From the NCBI RefSeq assembly GCF_900215535.1, contig NZ_OCND01000007.1, positions 186,001 to 250,000 of the forward strand: 64,000 bases of DNA, read 5' to 3'. Source of the stretch: Pseudoxanthomonas wuyuanensis (GTDB lineage: Bacteria > Pseudomonadota > Gammaproteobacteria > Xanthomonadales > Xanthomonadaceae). Of this stretch, positions 15,611-24,271 are shown piece by piece. The translations under genes and the position numbers were made by a program. Within the stretch, counting starts at the first letter, position 1. Each line of letters begins with the position of its first letter. The notes beneath the pieces were generated by a model that was given only the letters and a program-made list of their open reading frames with translations, was not told the origin of the DNA and made no database searches.

Positions 15611-17149
15611 CTACCGTCGCGAACCGTCTTTGCGCCTGGCGTCGCGTTGCGGCATGCATGGCAGCAGCACGGTGACGCGCAGGCCGCCTTCGGGGCGGTT
15701 TTCCAGGCTGATTTCGCCACCGTGCGCCAACGCGATGCTGTGCGCGGCCGATAGCCCCAAGCCGATACCGCCTGTATCGCGGTTGCGCGAGGCCTCGCCG
15801 CGGAAGAACGGCATGAACAACTGTTCGCGCTGCGCCGGATCGATGCCGGGGCCGTCGTCGTCGATGCGCAGGCGGCAGTTGCCGTTCCCGGCGGTCAGCG
15901 AAAGCCGCGCGCGCTGGCCGTACTTCAGCGCGTTATCGATCAGATTCGTGACCATCCGGCGCAACGCCAGCGGGTCGCCGCTCAGCACCACCGAGGCACC
16001 GGGCTCGAACGTCACCTCGTGGCCGGTGTCGATGAGGTCATCGACCACGCTTTCCACCAGCAGGCGGAAATCGAGCGGTTCGCGCAAGCCGGCGCGGCTG
16101 TGATCGCGGATGAAATCCAGCGCCGCGGCAATCATCGCCTTCATTTCGTCGATGTCGGCGGCGGCCTTTTCGCGCAGTGCAGGCGGGACGCCATCCAGAC
16201 GGAACGCCAGCCGTGCCAGCGGCGTGCGCAAGTCGTGGGCGATGGCGGCGACCATATGCGTGCGCTCGTTGAGCAACCGGGCCAGGCGCGCCTGCATGGC
16301 ATTGAACGAATCGGCGGCCTGCACCAGCTCGGGCGGACCGCTGCGCGGTAGCGCCGGCGCATCCGGATTCTGGCCCAGGCGGTCGGCGGCGTCGGCAAAG
16401 CGCCGTATCGGCGCGGCCAGCGCGCGCGAAAACCACCAGGCCATCGGCAGCGTGGCCAGCAGGCCCAGCACGAACAGCAGCGCCACCTGGCGCTTGAACC
16501 GGCCGGAAAGTCCGCGCCCGGCGTATTCGATCACGCGCCATTGGCCATCCGCCTGGCGAACGGCGGCGATGAAGTCCTCGTGCATGCCGAAGCGCATCGC
16601 CCGACCGTCCTGGAACGGCATCATCTCCGGCGGTACGCCCGGCGGCGAGCCCCCTTCCAGGTTCGGCGGCAGGCTCGGGAGCGGTCGGCCATACGGGAGC
16701 GTCCCATCGCGCGGTTCTGGCGGGAAGCCAGCGCCGACGCCTGGCAGCGGGTCCTCGGCGGGCAGTGGCCCGTCTTCCAGGCGCCGTTGGAACCTGACCT
16801 GGACAGGCGGCCCGTCTTCCAGCCGCCGGTAGAACCGGATCTGGGTAGGTTCCACTTCCAGCCACTGGGCCAGCACCGCCTGCATGCGCGGGTCTTCGCG
16901 GTAGCCCCTGGCATCGGGCATGGTCGGCGCCAGAGCCGTGGCGTATACCTTCAGGCGCGTGTTGTCGCTGGGCATCTGGCTGGACAGCAGCGCCACCACT
17001 TCCGGCAGATGTACCGGCGGCGAAAACACCGGAGTGCGCATCACCAGCAGCGCGATGCCGATGCCCTGCGCCACCAGCAGCGCCGCGGCCACCAGCAGGA
17101 AAGTGCGGACGAAGATGGAAAGGCGGCCCCGGCCGGCGCGCCTGATCAC
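15611..17149 (-). CDS. Sensor histidine kinase (EnvZ/RstB-like) with a repeat in the sensor region
   Basis: This protein of about 512 residues starts at GTG 17149, which overlaps the regulator stop codon (gtga). It has a first membrane helix near residues 10-35, a Pro-rich periplasmic region, a second helix (VALLFVLGLLATLPMAWWF), a HAMP domain, HisKA with His in AAIAHDLRTPLARL, and an HATPase domain (NLIDNALKYG, DDDGPGI, GGIGLGLS). The periplasmic region has a 14-residue tandem repeat (RFYRRLEDGPPVQV then RFQRRLEDGPLPAE, bases 16767-16850). The following stretch is rich in Pro and Gly (LPPNLEGGSPPGVPPEM). It forms an operon with the regulator at 17146-17880. The signal is unknown. Confidence 0.92.
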   Translation of the reverse strand: MIRRAGRGRLSIFVRTFLLVAAALLVAQGIGIALLVMRTPVFSPPVHLPEVVALLSSQMPSDNTRLKVYATALAPTMPDARGYREDPRMQAVLAQWLEVEPTQIRFYRRLEDGPPVQVRFQRRLEDGPLPAEDPLPGVGAGFPPEPRDGTLPYGRPLPSLPPNLEGGSPPGVPPEMMPFQDGRAMRFGMHEDFIAAVRQADGQWRVIEYAGRGLSGRFKRQVALLFVLGLLATLPMAWWFSRALAAPIRRFADAADRLGQNPDAPALPRSGPPELVQAADSFNAMQARLARLLNERTHMVAAIAHDLRTPLARLAFRLDGVPPALREKAAADIDEMKAMIAAALDFIRDHSRAGLREPLDFRLLVESVVDDLIDTGHEVTFEPGASVVLSGDPLALRRMVTNLIDNALKYGQRARLSLTAGNGNCRLRIDDDGPGIDPAQREQLFMPFFRGEASRNRDTGGIGLGLSAAHSIALAHGGEISLENRPEGGLRVTVLLPCMPQRDARRKDGSRR

Positions 17150-17880
17150 AGCCGCACGACCGTCGGCAGCAGCATGTAGCCTTCGTTGCGCACGGTGCGG
17201 ATCAGCTCGGTCTGCACGCGCTCGTTGATCTTGCGGCGCAGGCGGCTGATCTGGCTGTCGATGGCACGGTCGTAGACTTCGCTGCCGCGTCCGCGCGCGT
17301 AGTCCAGCAACTGGTCGCGGCTCAGCACGCGCTGCGGATGTTCGACAAAGGTGCGCAGCAGCGAGAATTCGCCGTCGGAAAGATTGATGAAGATGCCGGT
17401 GGGGTCGCGCAGATCGCGACGCATCACATCCAGCCGCCAGCCGGCGAACTCGTAAAGATTGCCGCGCACATCCGTCGGTATCGCCGGCGACTGGCTGCGG
17501 CGCAGCAGCGCGCGCACCCGCGCCAGCAACTCGCGCGGGTTGCACGGTTTGGCCAGATAATCGTCCGCGCCCACTTCCAGGCCGATGATGCGGTCGGTAT
17601 CGCTGCCCAGGGCGCTGAGCATGATCACCGCCGGCCCATGTTCGCTGGCCAACTGGCGGGCGGCGCTCAGGCCGTCCTCGCCCGGCATCATCACATCCAG
17701 GACCACCAGATCCGGACGGCGCGCCTCGATGGCGCGGCGCATTTCCGCCACGTTGTTGGCCGATTCGACCTGGTAGCCATGACCGGCCAGGAAGTCGGTG
17801 ATCAACCGCCGCAGATCCGGATCGTCGTCGACGACCAGGATGAGTGATTGCATGTCCATATCGGCAGTCTCGGCGCTCAT
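17146..17880 (-). CDS. OmpR-family response regulator
   Basis: This 244-residue regulator has a receiver (LILVVDDDPDLRRLITDFL; Asp in LVVLDVMMPGEDG; Lys in DYLAKPCNP) and a winged-helix DNA-binding domain (LSDGEFSLLRTFVEHPQ; VYDRAIDSQISRLRRKI; IRTVRNEGYMLLP). I chose the ATG at 17880 (MSAETADMDMQ); MDMQSLI a few codons on is possible. The kinase gene overlaps its end by four bases, so translation is coupled. The divergent intergenic region toward the glycosyltransferase gene holds ctgacaaa-type direct repeats that could be its binding sites, which would link this system to surface-glycan genes. Confidence 0.93.
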   Translation of the reverse strand: MSAETADMDMQSLILVVDDDPDLRRLITDFLAGHGYQVESANNVAEMRRAIEARRPDLVVLDVMMPGEDGLSAARQLASEHGPAVIMLSALGSDTDRIIGLEVGADDYLAKPCNPRELLARVRALLRRSQSPAIPTDVRGNLYEFAGWRLDVMRRDLRDPTGIFINLSDGEFSLLRTFVEHPQRVLSRDQLLDYARGRGSEVYDRAIDSQISRLRRKINERVQTELIRTVRNEGYMLLPTVVRL

Positions 17881-18022
17881 GGCATAGGAATAGCAGTCCA
17901 GTGTATTGAGCGTTTGTCCGGGCCGTAAAGAAGCTGACAAAAACGTTCAAGTTCCGTTGTTCGCCCATGCGCGCGGAGCCGAACCCTGCCGCTGCCTGAA
18001 CGCTTCTGGCCGTGTGTCGGCG

Positions 18023-18042
18023 CTGACAAACACTGACACAAC
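18023..18042. promoter_or_regulatory. Direct repeats ctgacaaaca / ctgacacaac, 10-base phased
   Basis: Two half-sites start at 18023 and 18033, exactly 10 bases apart. A further ctgacaaa begins at 17934, and an inverted tttgtc lies near 17913. This is the layout of OmpR-family binding sites. They lie between the divergent response-regulator and glycosyltransferase genes. Confidence 0.4.
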
Positions 18043-18093
18043 CGCGGCAAAACCGGTGGCGAAGCTAGGCCACCCACCGCAGATGCGCGACCC

Positions 18094-19131
18094 ATGCCTT
18101 CGATACGCCTGATCAGCCGCAACAATGGCGTCGGTTTGAGCCGCGACCTGGAGGTGATGGCCGAAGCGCTGGATTCGCCCGGTTCGCTGATCGAGGTGGT
18201 CGGTTTCGGCTCCACCCGGGCCTTCAACTGGGGCCGCGAGGCCAGCCTGTGGGTGGCGCGCGGCCTGCGTGGCAGGGCGCGTACGCAGATCTTCTCCGAA
18301 CGGGTCTATCCGCGCTGCCTGCCGTTGGGCCAGCGCAACCTGCTGGTGCCGAATCCCGAGTGGTTCCTGCCGAAATGGCACCGCTATCTTGGCTGCTTCG
18401 AGCAGGTGCTGTGCAAGACCCGGCATGCCGAAGCGGTGTTCCGCCGCCTGGGTTGCCGCACCCGTTACATCGGCTTCACCAGCCGCGACCGGTACGACCC
18501 GCAAGTGGCGCGCCGCCATGCGTTTTTCCATCTGGCCGGGCGCAGCGCCGCAAAGGGCACGCAGGTGCTGCTGGAGACCTGGAAGCGGCACCCGGAGTGG
18601 CCCACGCTGACGGTGGTGCAGCATCCGAAAGCGGCCAGGGAGGTCGCGACGGCAGCCAATATCGATCATCGCGTCGGCTATCTGGACGATGCCGGCCTGC
18701 GTCATTTGCAGAACGCGCACGCCTTCCATATCTGCCCGTCCGAGACCGAAGGCTTCGGCCATTATCTGATGGAGGCGATGAGCACCGGAGCGGTCGCCAT
18801 CACCACCGATGCCGAACCGATGAACGAACTGGTCACGCATCGGCGCGGCATCCTGATTGTGCCGGCCGGAGCCCACCGCAACGGGCTGGTCAGATCCTAC
18901 CGGGTCGATGCGCAGGGCATCGAGACCGCGGTTTCCCGCGCGTTGGCGTTGTCGCCCGCGCAGCGGTGGAGCCTGGCCTGCGAGGCGCGCGAATTCTTCC
19001 TTGCCAACGACCGCGCATTCCGCCAGCGCCTGCGCAGCGCGGTGCTGAGCGATGGCTGCAACCGGTTGACGGCGAGCGCATCGCATCACCTTGCCGACGA
19101 CCCGGCATCGGCCATTGCCAATGATGGTTGA
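18094..19131 (+). CDS. Glycosyltransferase (GT4/group 1-like)
   Basis: This 345-residue protein has a two-Rossmann layout. The N-terminal half carries 'RNNGVGLSRDLEVMAEAL' and 'LLVPNPEWFLPKWHRYL'. The C-terminal nucleotide-sugar domain has 'FFHLAGRSAAKGTQVLLETW' (phosphate-binding region after the linker), 'RVGYLDDAGLRHLQNAHAFH' and the E-x7-E type motif 'PSETEGFGHYLMEAMSTG'. These are GT-B retaining-type features. The donor and acceptor are unknown. The stop overlaps the start region of a sulfotransferase gene, so the two probably act in one pathway, possibly sulfated glycan or lipid. A regulator-binding-like repeat lies 50-70 bases upstream. Confidence 0.82.
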   Translation: MPSIRLISRNNGVGLSRDLEVMAEALDSPGSLIEVVGFGSTRAFNWGREASLWVARGLRGRARTQIFSERVYPRCLPLGQRNLLVPNPEWFLPKWHRYLGCFEQVLCKTRHAEAVFRRLGCRTRYIGFTSRDRYDPQVARRHAFFHLAGRSAAKGTQVLLETWKRHPEWPTLTVVQHPKAAREVATAANIDHRVGYLDDAGLRHLQNAHAFHICPSETEGFGHYLMEAMSTGAVAITTDAEPMNELVTHRRGILIVPAGAHRNGLVRSYRVDAQGIETAVSRALALSPAQRWSLACEAREFFLANDRAFRQRLRSAVLSDGCNRLTASASHHLADDPASAIANDG

Positions 19132-20116
19132 GCACGGCACATACCCGACCGCCAGCCGCGGCGATGGGACGGCTGGATGCGACCGGCACGCCGGCATCCT
19201 GGCGCGCGCATTCCTGGTCGGCTGTCCGCGCTCGGGCACCACGTTGCTGCAGAGTCTGCTGTCGGCGCACTCGGCGATCCACTCGCTGCCGGAAACGCAT
19301 TTCTTCCAGAATCTGCTCCACAGCCAGGAGCATCGCCGGCTGGCGCATGCGCACCAGCCCCCGCACCGGCGTTGGCGGCGCCACCTGCAGGCATGCCGAC
19401 GCAGTGCCATGGCGGCATGCGGTTGGGTGAGTGCCGGCCGCAGCCGCAGGAGTTGGGCCGCCATTCCGGAACTGGCCGGCATGCTGGCAACCCGCCCCCT
19501 CGCTGGCCTGCAGGCCTATCGCCTGAGCGCGCACGTCGGGCGCTTCGTCGATGCGTTGGACCAGCAAAGCCTGCAGACAGGTAAACGCATCTGGCTGGAG
19601 AAGACGCCGGACCATCTGTTCTATGCCGCGCAGATCCAGCGCCACGTCGCCGATGCGCGCATCCTCCACATCGTCCGCGATGGTGAGGAAGTGGTCGCCT
19701 CGCTGTACCGCGCCGCGCAGGACTATCCGGCGTGGCAGCCGTTTCTGGATATCGAGCGGGCGGCCGACCGCTGGAATCGCGCCCTGGCCGAGAGCCTGTC
19801 CTGGTGCGGCCACCGGCATCACCTGCTGGTGCGCTACGAAACCCTGTTGGCCGATCCGGTCCGGACGCTGTCGCACGTGCTGCGTTTCCTCGAATGCGCC
19901 GACGAGTCCGGCATCTGGGAGCGCCACGCGCGCGTGGCCCGCGATCTTATACGCGCGGACGAGCCCTGGAAACGAGCCAATTTTGGCGCCCTGACCGACC
20001 GCCGCAAGTTTCTCGATACCTTCACCCCCACTCAGCGCCTGCGCATCCGCTCGATGCTGCAGCGGCCGGACTGGTGGTCGCTGTCGCAGCTGCCGCAGGT
20101 GGTGGCGCGCCCTTGA
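19121..20116 (+). CDS. Sulfotransferase (PAPS-dependent)
   Basis: This protein of about 331 residues starts at ATG 19121 or 19124, overlapping the glycosyltransferase stop codon. The PAPS 5'-phosphosulfate loop is 'FLVGCPRSGTTLLQSLLSAH' (about residue 30). The 3'-phosphate region is 'RILHIVRDGEEVVASLYR' (Arg-Asp, then Ser). 'LVRYETLLADP' is a second Sulfotransfer family landmark. A basic Arg/His-rich insert lies around residues 75-105. The enzyme would move sulfate from PAPS to a hydroxyl, and coupling to the preceding glycosyltransferase suggests a sugar acceptor. No genes for PAPS synthesis are in the window. Confidence 0.87.
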   Translation: MMVEHGTYPTASRGDGTAGCDRHAGILARAFLVGCPRSGTTLLQSLLSAHSAIHSLPETHFFQNLLHSQEHRRLAHAHQPPHRRWRRHLQACRRSAMAACGWVSAGRSRRSWAAIPELAGMLATRPLAGLQAYRLSAHVGRFVDALDQQSLQTGKRIWLEKTPDHLFYAAQIQRHVADARILHIVRDGEEVVASLYRAAQDYPAWQPFLDIERAADRWNRALAESLSWCGHRHHLLVRYETLLADPVRTLSHVLRFLECADESGIWERHARVARDLIRADEPWKRANFGALTDRRKFLDTFTPTQRLRIRSMLQRPDWWSLSQLPQVVARP

Positions 20117-20198
20117 AGCGGCAACGACAACCTCCTGTCCCAACCATCAGAAGCTCCTCCCGATAGCGTCAACAGACCCGTAGCATGGAGATCAAAAC

Positions 20199-20579
20199 AT
20201 GACGTCACCTTTTCTCAGACCTGCCGTAATGGCGATGGCGGCCGGCGCGCTGTCGTTTGCGATTCTGGCCGCAACCGCCGCTGCGCAGGCAGCGCCGCCG
20301 GCTGCCGATGGCGGCGAGTCGTCGCATCCGCCGCCCCCCGCCCATGGCCGCAATCCCGAGTTCGACGCGGCGATGCAGGCCTGTGCGGCAGAACAGGGCG
20401 TCGCGCCGCTCCCCGCTCCCGGGCATCGGCCCGCACCAGGCGAGCGCGGAGAGGCCGATGAAGGCAAAGGCAAGCGGCCGGACATGAAGAAGCTCGAAGC
20501 CTGCATGGCCGCCAAGGGTTTTGCCAGGCCAAGAGGCGGGCCGGGCGGCGACCGGCCGCCACCGCCGCCGGAACGCTGA
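20199..20579 (+). CDS. Small secreted Cys-containing protein, function unknown
   Basis: This 126-residue protein has a clear signal peptide (MAMAAGALSFAILAATAAAQA). A signal atggagatcaaaac serves as ribosome site. The mature part is rich in Pro, Gly and charged residues. It contains two copies of a short helix motif, 'FDAAMQACAAEQGV' and 'MKKLEACMAAKGF' (pattern hydrophobic-x2-C-x3-x-G), so two cysteines could bridge or bind metal. The C-terminus is a Pro-rich tail ending in PPPPPER. I do not recognise a family with known function. Similar short proteins with a repeated C-x-A-x2-G motif occur in xanthomonads, as far as I recall. Confidence 0.7.
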   Translation: MTSPFLRPAVMAMAAGALSFAILAATAAAQAAPPAADGGESSHPPPPAHGRNPEFDAAMQACAAEQGVAPLPAPGHRPAPGERGEADEGKGKRPDMKKLEACMAAKGFARPRGGPGGDRPPPPPER

Positions 20580-20827
20580 AACCTGCGGTTGCCGCTGCGG
20601 TTCGCGGACCGCATTCCATCGGCGCGGACAGGTAGCCCGGCTTGCCGGCGCAGGCGCGGCAAGCGCCCCTGAAGCGGTTGTTGTCGCCATGGTTGCCGTC
20701 CCCTCGCCGCCGCGTAGGCGGGATCCGGCGACTTTCCCGCGCCCCAGGCAAAACGGTGTGGCGACTCCCCTCCTTCATTCGCGGAAGAGGCAAGCTCCCG
20801 ATTCGAGCGACGACAGGACAGCCGGGG
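20580..20827. other. Non-coding stretch, no recognised feature
   Basis: No convincing gene, terminator or repeat is visible between the secreted protein gene and the kinase remnant. Confidence 0.4.
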
Positions 20828-21038
20828 CTATGCGGTTCCTGAGACCGGCGAATCTGCCGGCAACCAACGGCGTGGCAGGTCGATGGTGAAGGCGCAGCCG
20901 GCGCCCGGAAGGTTGCCCACGCGGCGGATGCCTGCATTGGCCTGGACGCTGCGCCTGGCGATGGACGGGCCAGGCCCGAGCCGGCTGCTGTCGCAGCCGC
21001 CTTGAATGAAAGGCTGGGACAGCTTTTTTTGGCATTCT
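20828..21038 (-). pseudogene. Remnant of a histidine kinase 3' end
   Basis: Read on the minus strand, this stretch encodes 'KKLSQPFIQGG' then 'SRLGPGPSIARRSVQAN', then 'NLPGAGCAFTIDLPRRW', ending at a TAG at 20828. These match the last part of a sensor-kinase ATPase domain (F box, G2 box 'LGxGLSIARR', final 'NLPGxGCxFTIDLP'). No start, phosphoacceptor or N box is present, and the intact kinase next door (21093-22466) ends in its own version of the same segment. This is therefore a decayed fragment, perhaps from an older two-component system. Confidence 0.6.
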
Positions 21039-21092
21039 GCAGGCGCTTGCAGGGTGAAGATGGCCGCACCCGCCCGTCTTCGCGCCGCGCTC

Positions 21093-22466
21093 TCAAGCCC
21101 GGTCGCCATCCTTGCCGGTGCGCACCAGGAAACGCGCGCCGGTGCGGTTGGGAGCAGGGTCAAGCCGAATGCTCCAGCCATGGGCAAGGCAGATCTCCAT
21201 GCAGATGGAAAGGCCAAGACCGGCACCCTCGCCGTCCTTGGGATTGCCGCGCCAGAATCGCTTGAACAGCTGCGCGCGGTGGTTCTCGGCGATGCCCGCG
21301 CCCTGATCCTGGACGCTGAAGCCGGCGGCATCGATGATCACGCGCACGGCGCTGCCCGGAGGAGAATGGTGTATGGCGTTTTCAAGCAGGTTCTTGACCA
21401 GGACAAAGACCGCCGCCGCATCGCCATCGACCGTTCCGTCGGGTGCGCCCTCTACGTCCACCGCCACGGCGACCTGCCGCTGCTCGGCCAGGCGGGCGAG
21501 ATAGTCCACCGCGTCGTCGACGACCGCGCGGATGCCGAGCGGGGCGAACGAATAGTTGTGGCCCTCGCTGACCTCGGCCAGATGCAGCAGCTGATGGACC
21601 TGGCGCGCCATCAGCGCGGTGTCGCGCAACAGCAGCGCCTTGTTGGCCGCGCCACCCAGTTCGATCTCGGCCTGCAGCAGGGCCAGCGGCGTCTTCAGCT
21701 CGTGGGCGGCCGAGGCCAGGAATTCCTGCTGGACGCGGAAGCCGTTTTCCAACCGCGCCAGCGCCGCATTGAAGGCTTCGATCATCGGCACCACTTCGGA
21801 GGGAAGGCCTTCGCTCCGTAGCCGGGTGCCCAGATTCCGGGGGCCGACGCTTGCGGCGGCCTGCGAGGCCTGCCGCAACGGCCGCACCATGCGATTGACG
21901 GTCAGATAGACCACCAGCGCAAACGTGGCCAACGCCAGCAATACCGTGATGGCGCCTGCGCGCAAATAGAGTTCGCCGGCGTAGTCGTTCAATGTCGTCA
22001 CCAGCCGGTCGCTGCGCGCGACCCGGACGGTGTAGCGGCTTCCCTCATGGGCGATCGTCTCCTGGGTGACCTGCAGCCGGATGTCGGCGCCGCCGCTCTT
22101 GACCGGCATGATCCGCGCCGACGGCGGCATTGCCATGAGCGCCTGCAATGCGGGGCCGTCAGGGCTATGGGCCACGGTTCGTTTGCCGGCGTCGATGAGC
22201 AGGTAGGCGGCATCCTTGGGCATGGCGTCATAGGTATTTGCGGTTTCGGGCTTCAGGAACACCCTGACATTGCCGTCCGGATCGATGCGCAGCCCTTTTT
22301 CGATATGTTCCACCTCGTCGGCAAGCTCGGCGCGCAGAACCGCATCGGGCGAGCTGGGCCAGATGAAGGCCGACATGACCAGGACGGCGGCGATGGTCGC
22401 GGCGATCACGGCAAGCATCGTTGCGGCCATCAACCGCCCGGTCAGGCTACGCGGGAGCATCTTCAT
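21093..22466 (-). CDS. Sensor histidine kinase
   Basis: This protein of about 457 residues starts at ATG 22466 inside the last codons of the regulator gene, so the two are translationally coupled. An N-terminal membrane helix (LMAATMLAVIAATIAAVLVM) is followed by a periplasmic sensor domain of about 145 residues and a second helix (AGAITVLLALATFALVVYL). HAMP-like, HisKA (His in 'ASAAHELKTPLALLQAE') and HATPase (NLLENAIHHSPPG; DQGAGI; GAGLGLSIC) domains come next. It resembles QseC/PhoQ-like kinases. The operon continues from a MipA-type outer-membrane gene upstream, a common arrangement in which the outer-membrane protein is a target. The signal is unknown. Confidence 0.91.
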   Translation of the reverse strand: MKMLPRSLTGRLMAATMLAVIAATIAAVLVMSAFIWPSSPDAVLRAELADEVEHIEKGLRIDPDGNVRVFLKPETANTYDAMPKDAAYLLIDAGKRTVAHSPDGPALQALMAMPPSARIMPVKSGGADIRLQVTQETIAHEGSRYTVRVARSDRLVTTLNDYAGELYLRAGAITVLLALATFALVVYLTVNRMVRPLRQASQAAASVGPRNLGTRLRSEGLPSEVVPMIEAFNAALARLENGFRVQQEFLASAAHELKTPLALLQAEIELGGAANKALLLRDTALMARQVHQLLHLAEVSEGHNYSFAPLGIRAVVDDAVDYLARLAEQRQVAVAVDVEGAPDGTVDGDAAAVFVLVKNLLENAIHHSPPGSAVRVIIDAAGFSVQDQGAGIAENHRAQLFKRFWRGNPKDGEGAGLGLSICMEICLAHGWSIRLDPAPNRTGARFLVRTGKDGDRA

Positions 22467-23154
22467 GGCGCAGGGCGAACCCCAGGTTGCGGATGTTGAC
22501 GATGGACAGGCCGGCGTCGATGGCGCCCAGCTTCCTGCGCAGCCGGTGCAGGGCCACATCCAGCGCATTGGGCGTGACCGCCTCGGTTACGCCCCATGCC
22601 GCCGCCTCCAGCGCGCTGCGGCGGACGACCTGGCCTGCCGCGCGTACCAGGCAAATCATGATCTGCAGCTCGGCCGAAGCCAGGCTGATCTGTTCGCCGG
22701 CACAGCTCATGCAACCGGCTTCCGGCAGCACCTGCAGACCGCGGTGCACCAGTTGCAGGTCGCGCAGTTCGGGCGGGCGACGCATGAGCGCGCGCACCCG
22801 CGCGGCCAGCTCCTCCATTGCGAAGGGCTTGGGCAGATAGTCGTCGGCACCGGCATCCAGTCCATCCACGCGGTCGCGCAGCGCGTCGCGCGAGGTCAGC
22901 ATCAGGCAGGGCGTGCGATTGCCGGCCGCGCGCATGCGCCGGACCAGTTCGAGGCCGTCGCCATCGGGCAGGCCGCGGTCGATGATCGCCGCAGCGTAGG
23001 CATGCTGGACGACACCGTGCCAGGCCGTATCCAGGTTATGGAAGGCATCGACCGCGATTCCCGCAGCGCCCAGGCCCCGTTCCACCAGAACGGCCAGGCG
23101 TTCGTGATCTTCGACCAGCGCGATTCTGTTGGGAAGGAGAAAGGGTTGGGACAT
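22447..23154 (-). CDS. OmpR-family response regulator
   Basis: This 235-residue regulator has a receiver with acidic pair in 'IALVEDHERLAVLVERG', phospho-Asp in 'AAIIDRGLPDGDG' and Lys in 'DYLPKPFAM'. The winged helix shows 'LASAELQIMICLVRAAGQVV', 'TPNALDVALHRLRRKLGAID' and 'IVNIRNLGFAL'. A Cys pair (GCMSC) sits in the beta platform before the DNA-binding domain, which is uncommon. The ATG at 23154 follows a ggaaggagaaaggg-type stretch on the opposite strand; translation of the kinase begins within this gene's end. It lies 32 bases after the MipA gene. Confidence 0.92.
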   Translation of the reverse strand: MSQPFLLPNRIALVEDHERLAVLVERGLGAAGIAVDAFHNLDTAWHGVVQHAYAAAIIDRGLPDGDGLELVRRMRAAGNRTPCLMLTSRDALRDRVDGLDAGADDYLPKPFAMEELAARVRALMRRPPELRDLQLVHRGLQVLPEAGCMSCAGEQISLASAELQIMICLVRAAGQVVRRSALEAAAWGVTEAVTPNALDVALHRLRRKLGAIDAGLSIVNIRNLGFALRHEDAPA

Positions 23155-23186
23155 GAGCGGCCAGGGAAGGAAGCGGGTCGGACCGG

Positions 23187-23996
23187 TCAGAAGCTGCGGC
23201 TGATACCGATCATCAGTCTTGCCGAGCCGTCGGTGTCGGGCTCGATGAGCGGGCTTTCGGTGATCTCGTTGGGGAGGAACTTGTAGTCGAGCGATCCTTG
23301 CAGTTTCCACTTCTCCCCCAGCGGCCGGGAGAATCCGATGCTCACCTGGGGCACCACCGCCGAGCCAGGCTGGTAGAAGGGCACGCCACGGGCGATCTCT
23401 TCGTCCAGGGTGCCATAGTAATAGTTGACCAGGTCGTCGGACATCCAGCGCACGCCGATCCCTGGCACCACCGTGGTCCGGCCCCAGTGCAGGGCGTAGG
23501 CGTAGTCGGCGGCCACTTCGTACCCGCCGCTGGCGTCGGTGACGTCGACCAGCGCACGCAGCTTGAACTCGCCCGCGCGCCCGCTCCAACTGGTTGCCAG
23601 GCCCGCGTCCAGCCCATCGTCGCGATCGTCCAGCAGGCTGGCATCGATGCCGTTGCGGGCCAGTTCCTGGCGGCCGAGATCCTCGATGTCGAAGCCATCG
23701 AAGCGGCCGGCGACGATTACGTCCAGGCTGAAGGTGTCGCCCTTGATGGCATGCACGCCACCGGACAGGCCGCGCCAGAACACGCGGTCTCCATCGAAAG
23801 TCAGCAGCGGAAATGGACGCACCCGCGTGTCCTCGCCCGCGTAGGGACTGTCGCTCATGGACGCGGCCAGGCCGAGCGTCCATCGGTCGTCGTCCGCCTT
23901 TGCCAGCAGATCGCTGCTGGAGGTTTGAGCAAAGGCAAGTGCGGGAATCAGGAAAGGCACGGTAGCGATGTACTTGAGCATGGGGCGCGGCTTCAT
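23187..23996 (-). CDS. MipA/OmpV-family outer-membrane protein
   Basis: This 269-residue protein has a signal peptide (MLKYIATVPFLIPALAFAQ). The mature chain is a beta-barrel with alternating hydrophobic strands, 'YAGEDTRVRPFPLLTFDGDR' near the N-terminus (the typical MipA 'PF(P/V)xxYxxDR' segment), 'GVRWMSDDLVNYYYG', and terminal aromatic Phe (MIGISRSF). MipA proteins were first described as scaffolds for murein enzymes; many members are induced by envelope or metal stress. It heads an operon with the two-component pair downstream, which fits feedback control of this envelope protein. Confidence 0.88.
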   Translation of the reverse strand: MKPRPMLKYIATVPFLIPALAFAQTSSSDLLAKADDDRWTLGLAASMSDSPYAGEDTRVRPFPLLTFDGDRVFWRGLSGGVHAIKGDTFSLDVIVAGRFDGFDIEDLGRQELARNGIDASLLDDRDDGLDAGLATSWSGRAGEFKLRALVDVTDASGGYEVAADYAYALHWGRTTVVPGIGVRWMSDDLVNYYYGTLDEEIARGVPFYQPGSAVVPQVSIGFSRPLGEKWKLQGSLDYKFLPNEITESPLIEPDTDGSARLMIGISRSF

Positions 23997-24271
23997 GGGG
24001 GAGGGCGGACGAGTCTTGCCGCCGGCGACTTACGCGCGACTTACGCGTGGCCGCTGATAGGCCTCCCGTTCAGCTGGCTCGACACTCGCCTTTGCCGGTG
24101 ACCCGGGCATGCGCAGGGCGCAGCCATCATCGCGGGTACACCGCCGATCGCGGTTCCATTCGCGCATGGCGACGAGGGGACCGGCTTGGCCTGCTGTCCG
24201 TTTCTGGACGCGGGCCGGATGCGGACGTTGCGCGGTAGCATTCAGGACCTGTACCGATCTCTGGAGTCCTC

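Noticed and set aside
15611-17968. Continuous frame that would fuse kinase and upstream sequence
   Set aside because: The part above 17149 runs antiframe through the response regulator, which has complete motifs; the kinase starts at GTG 17149.
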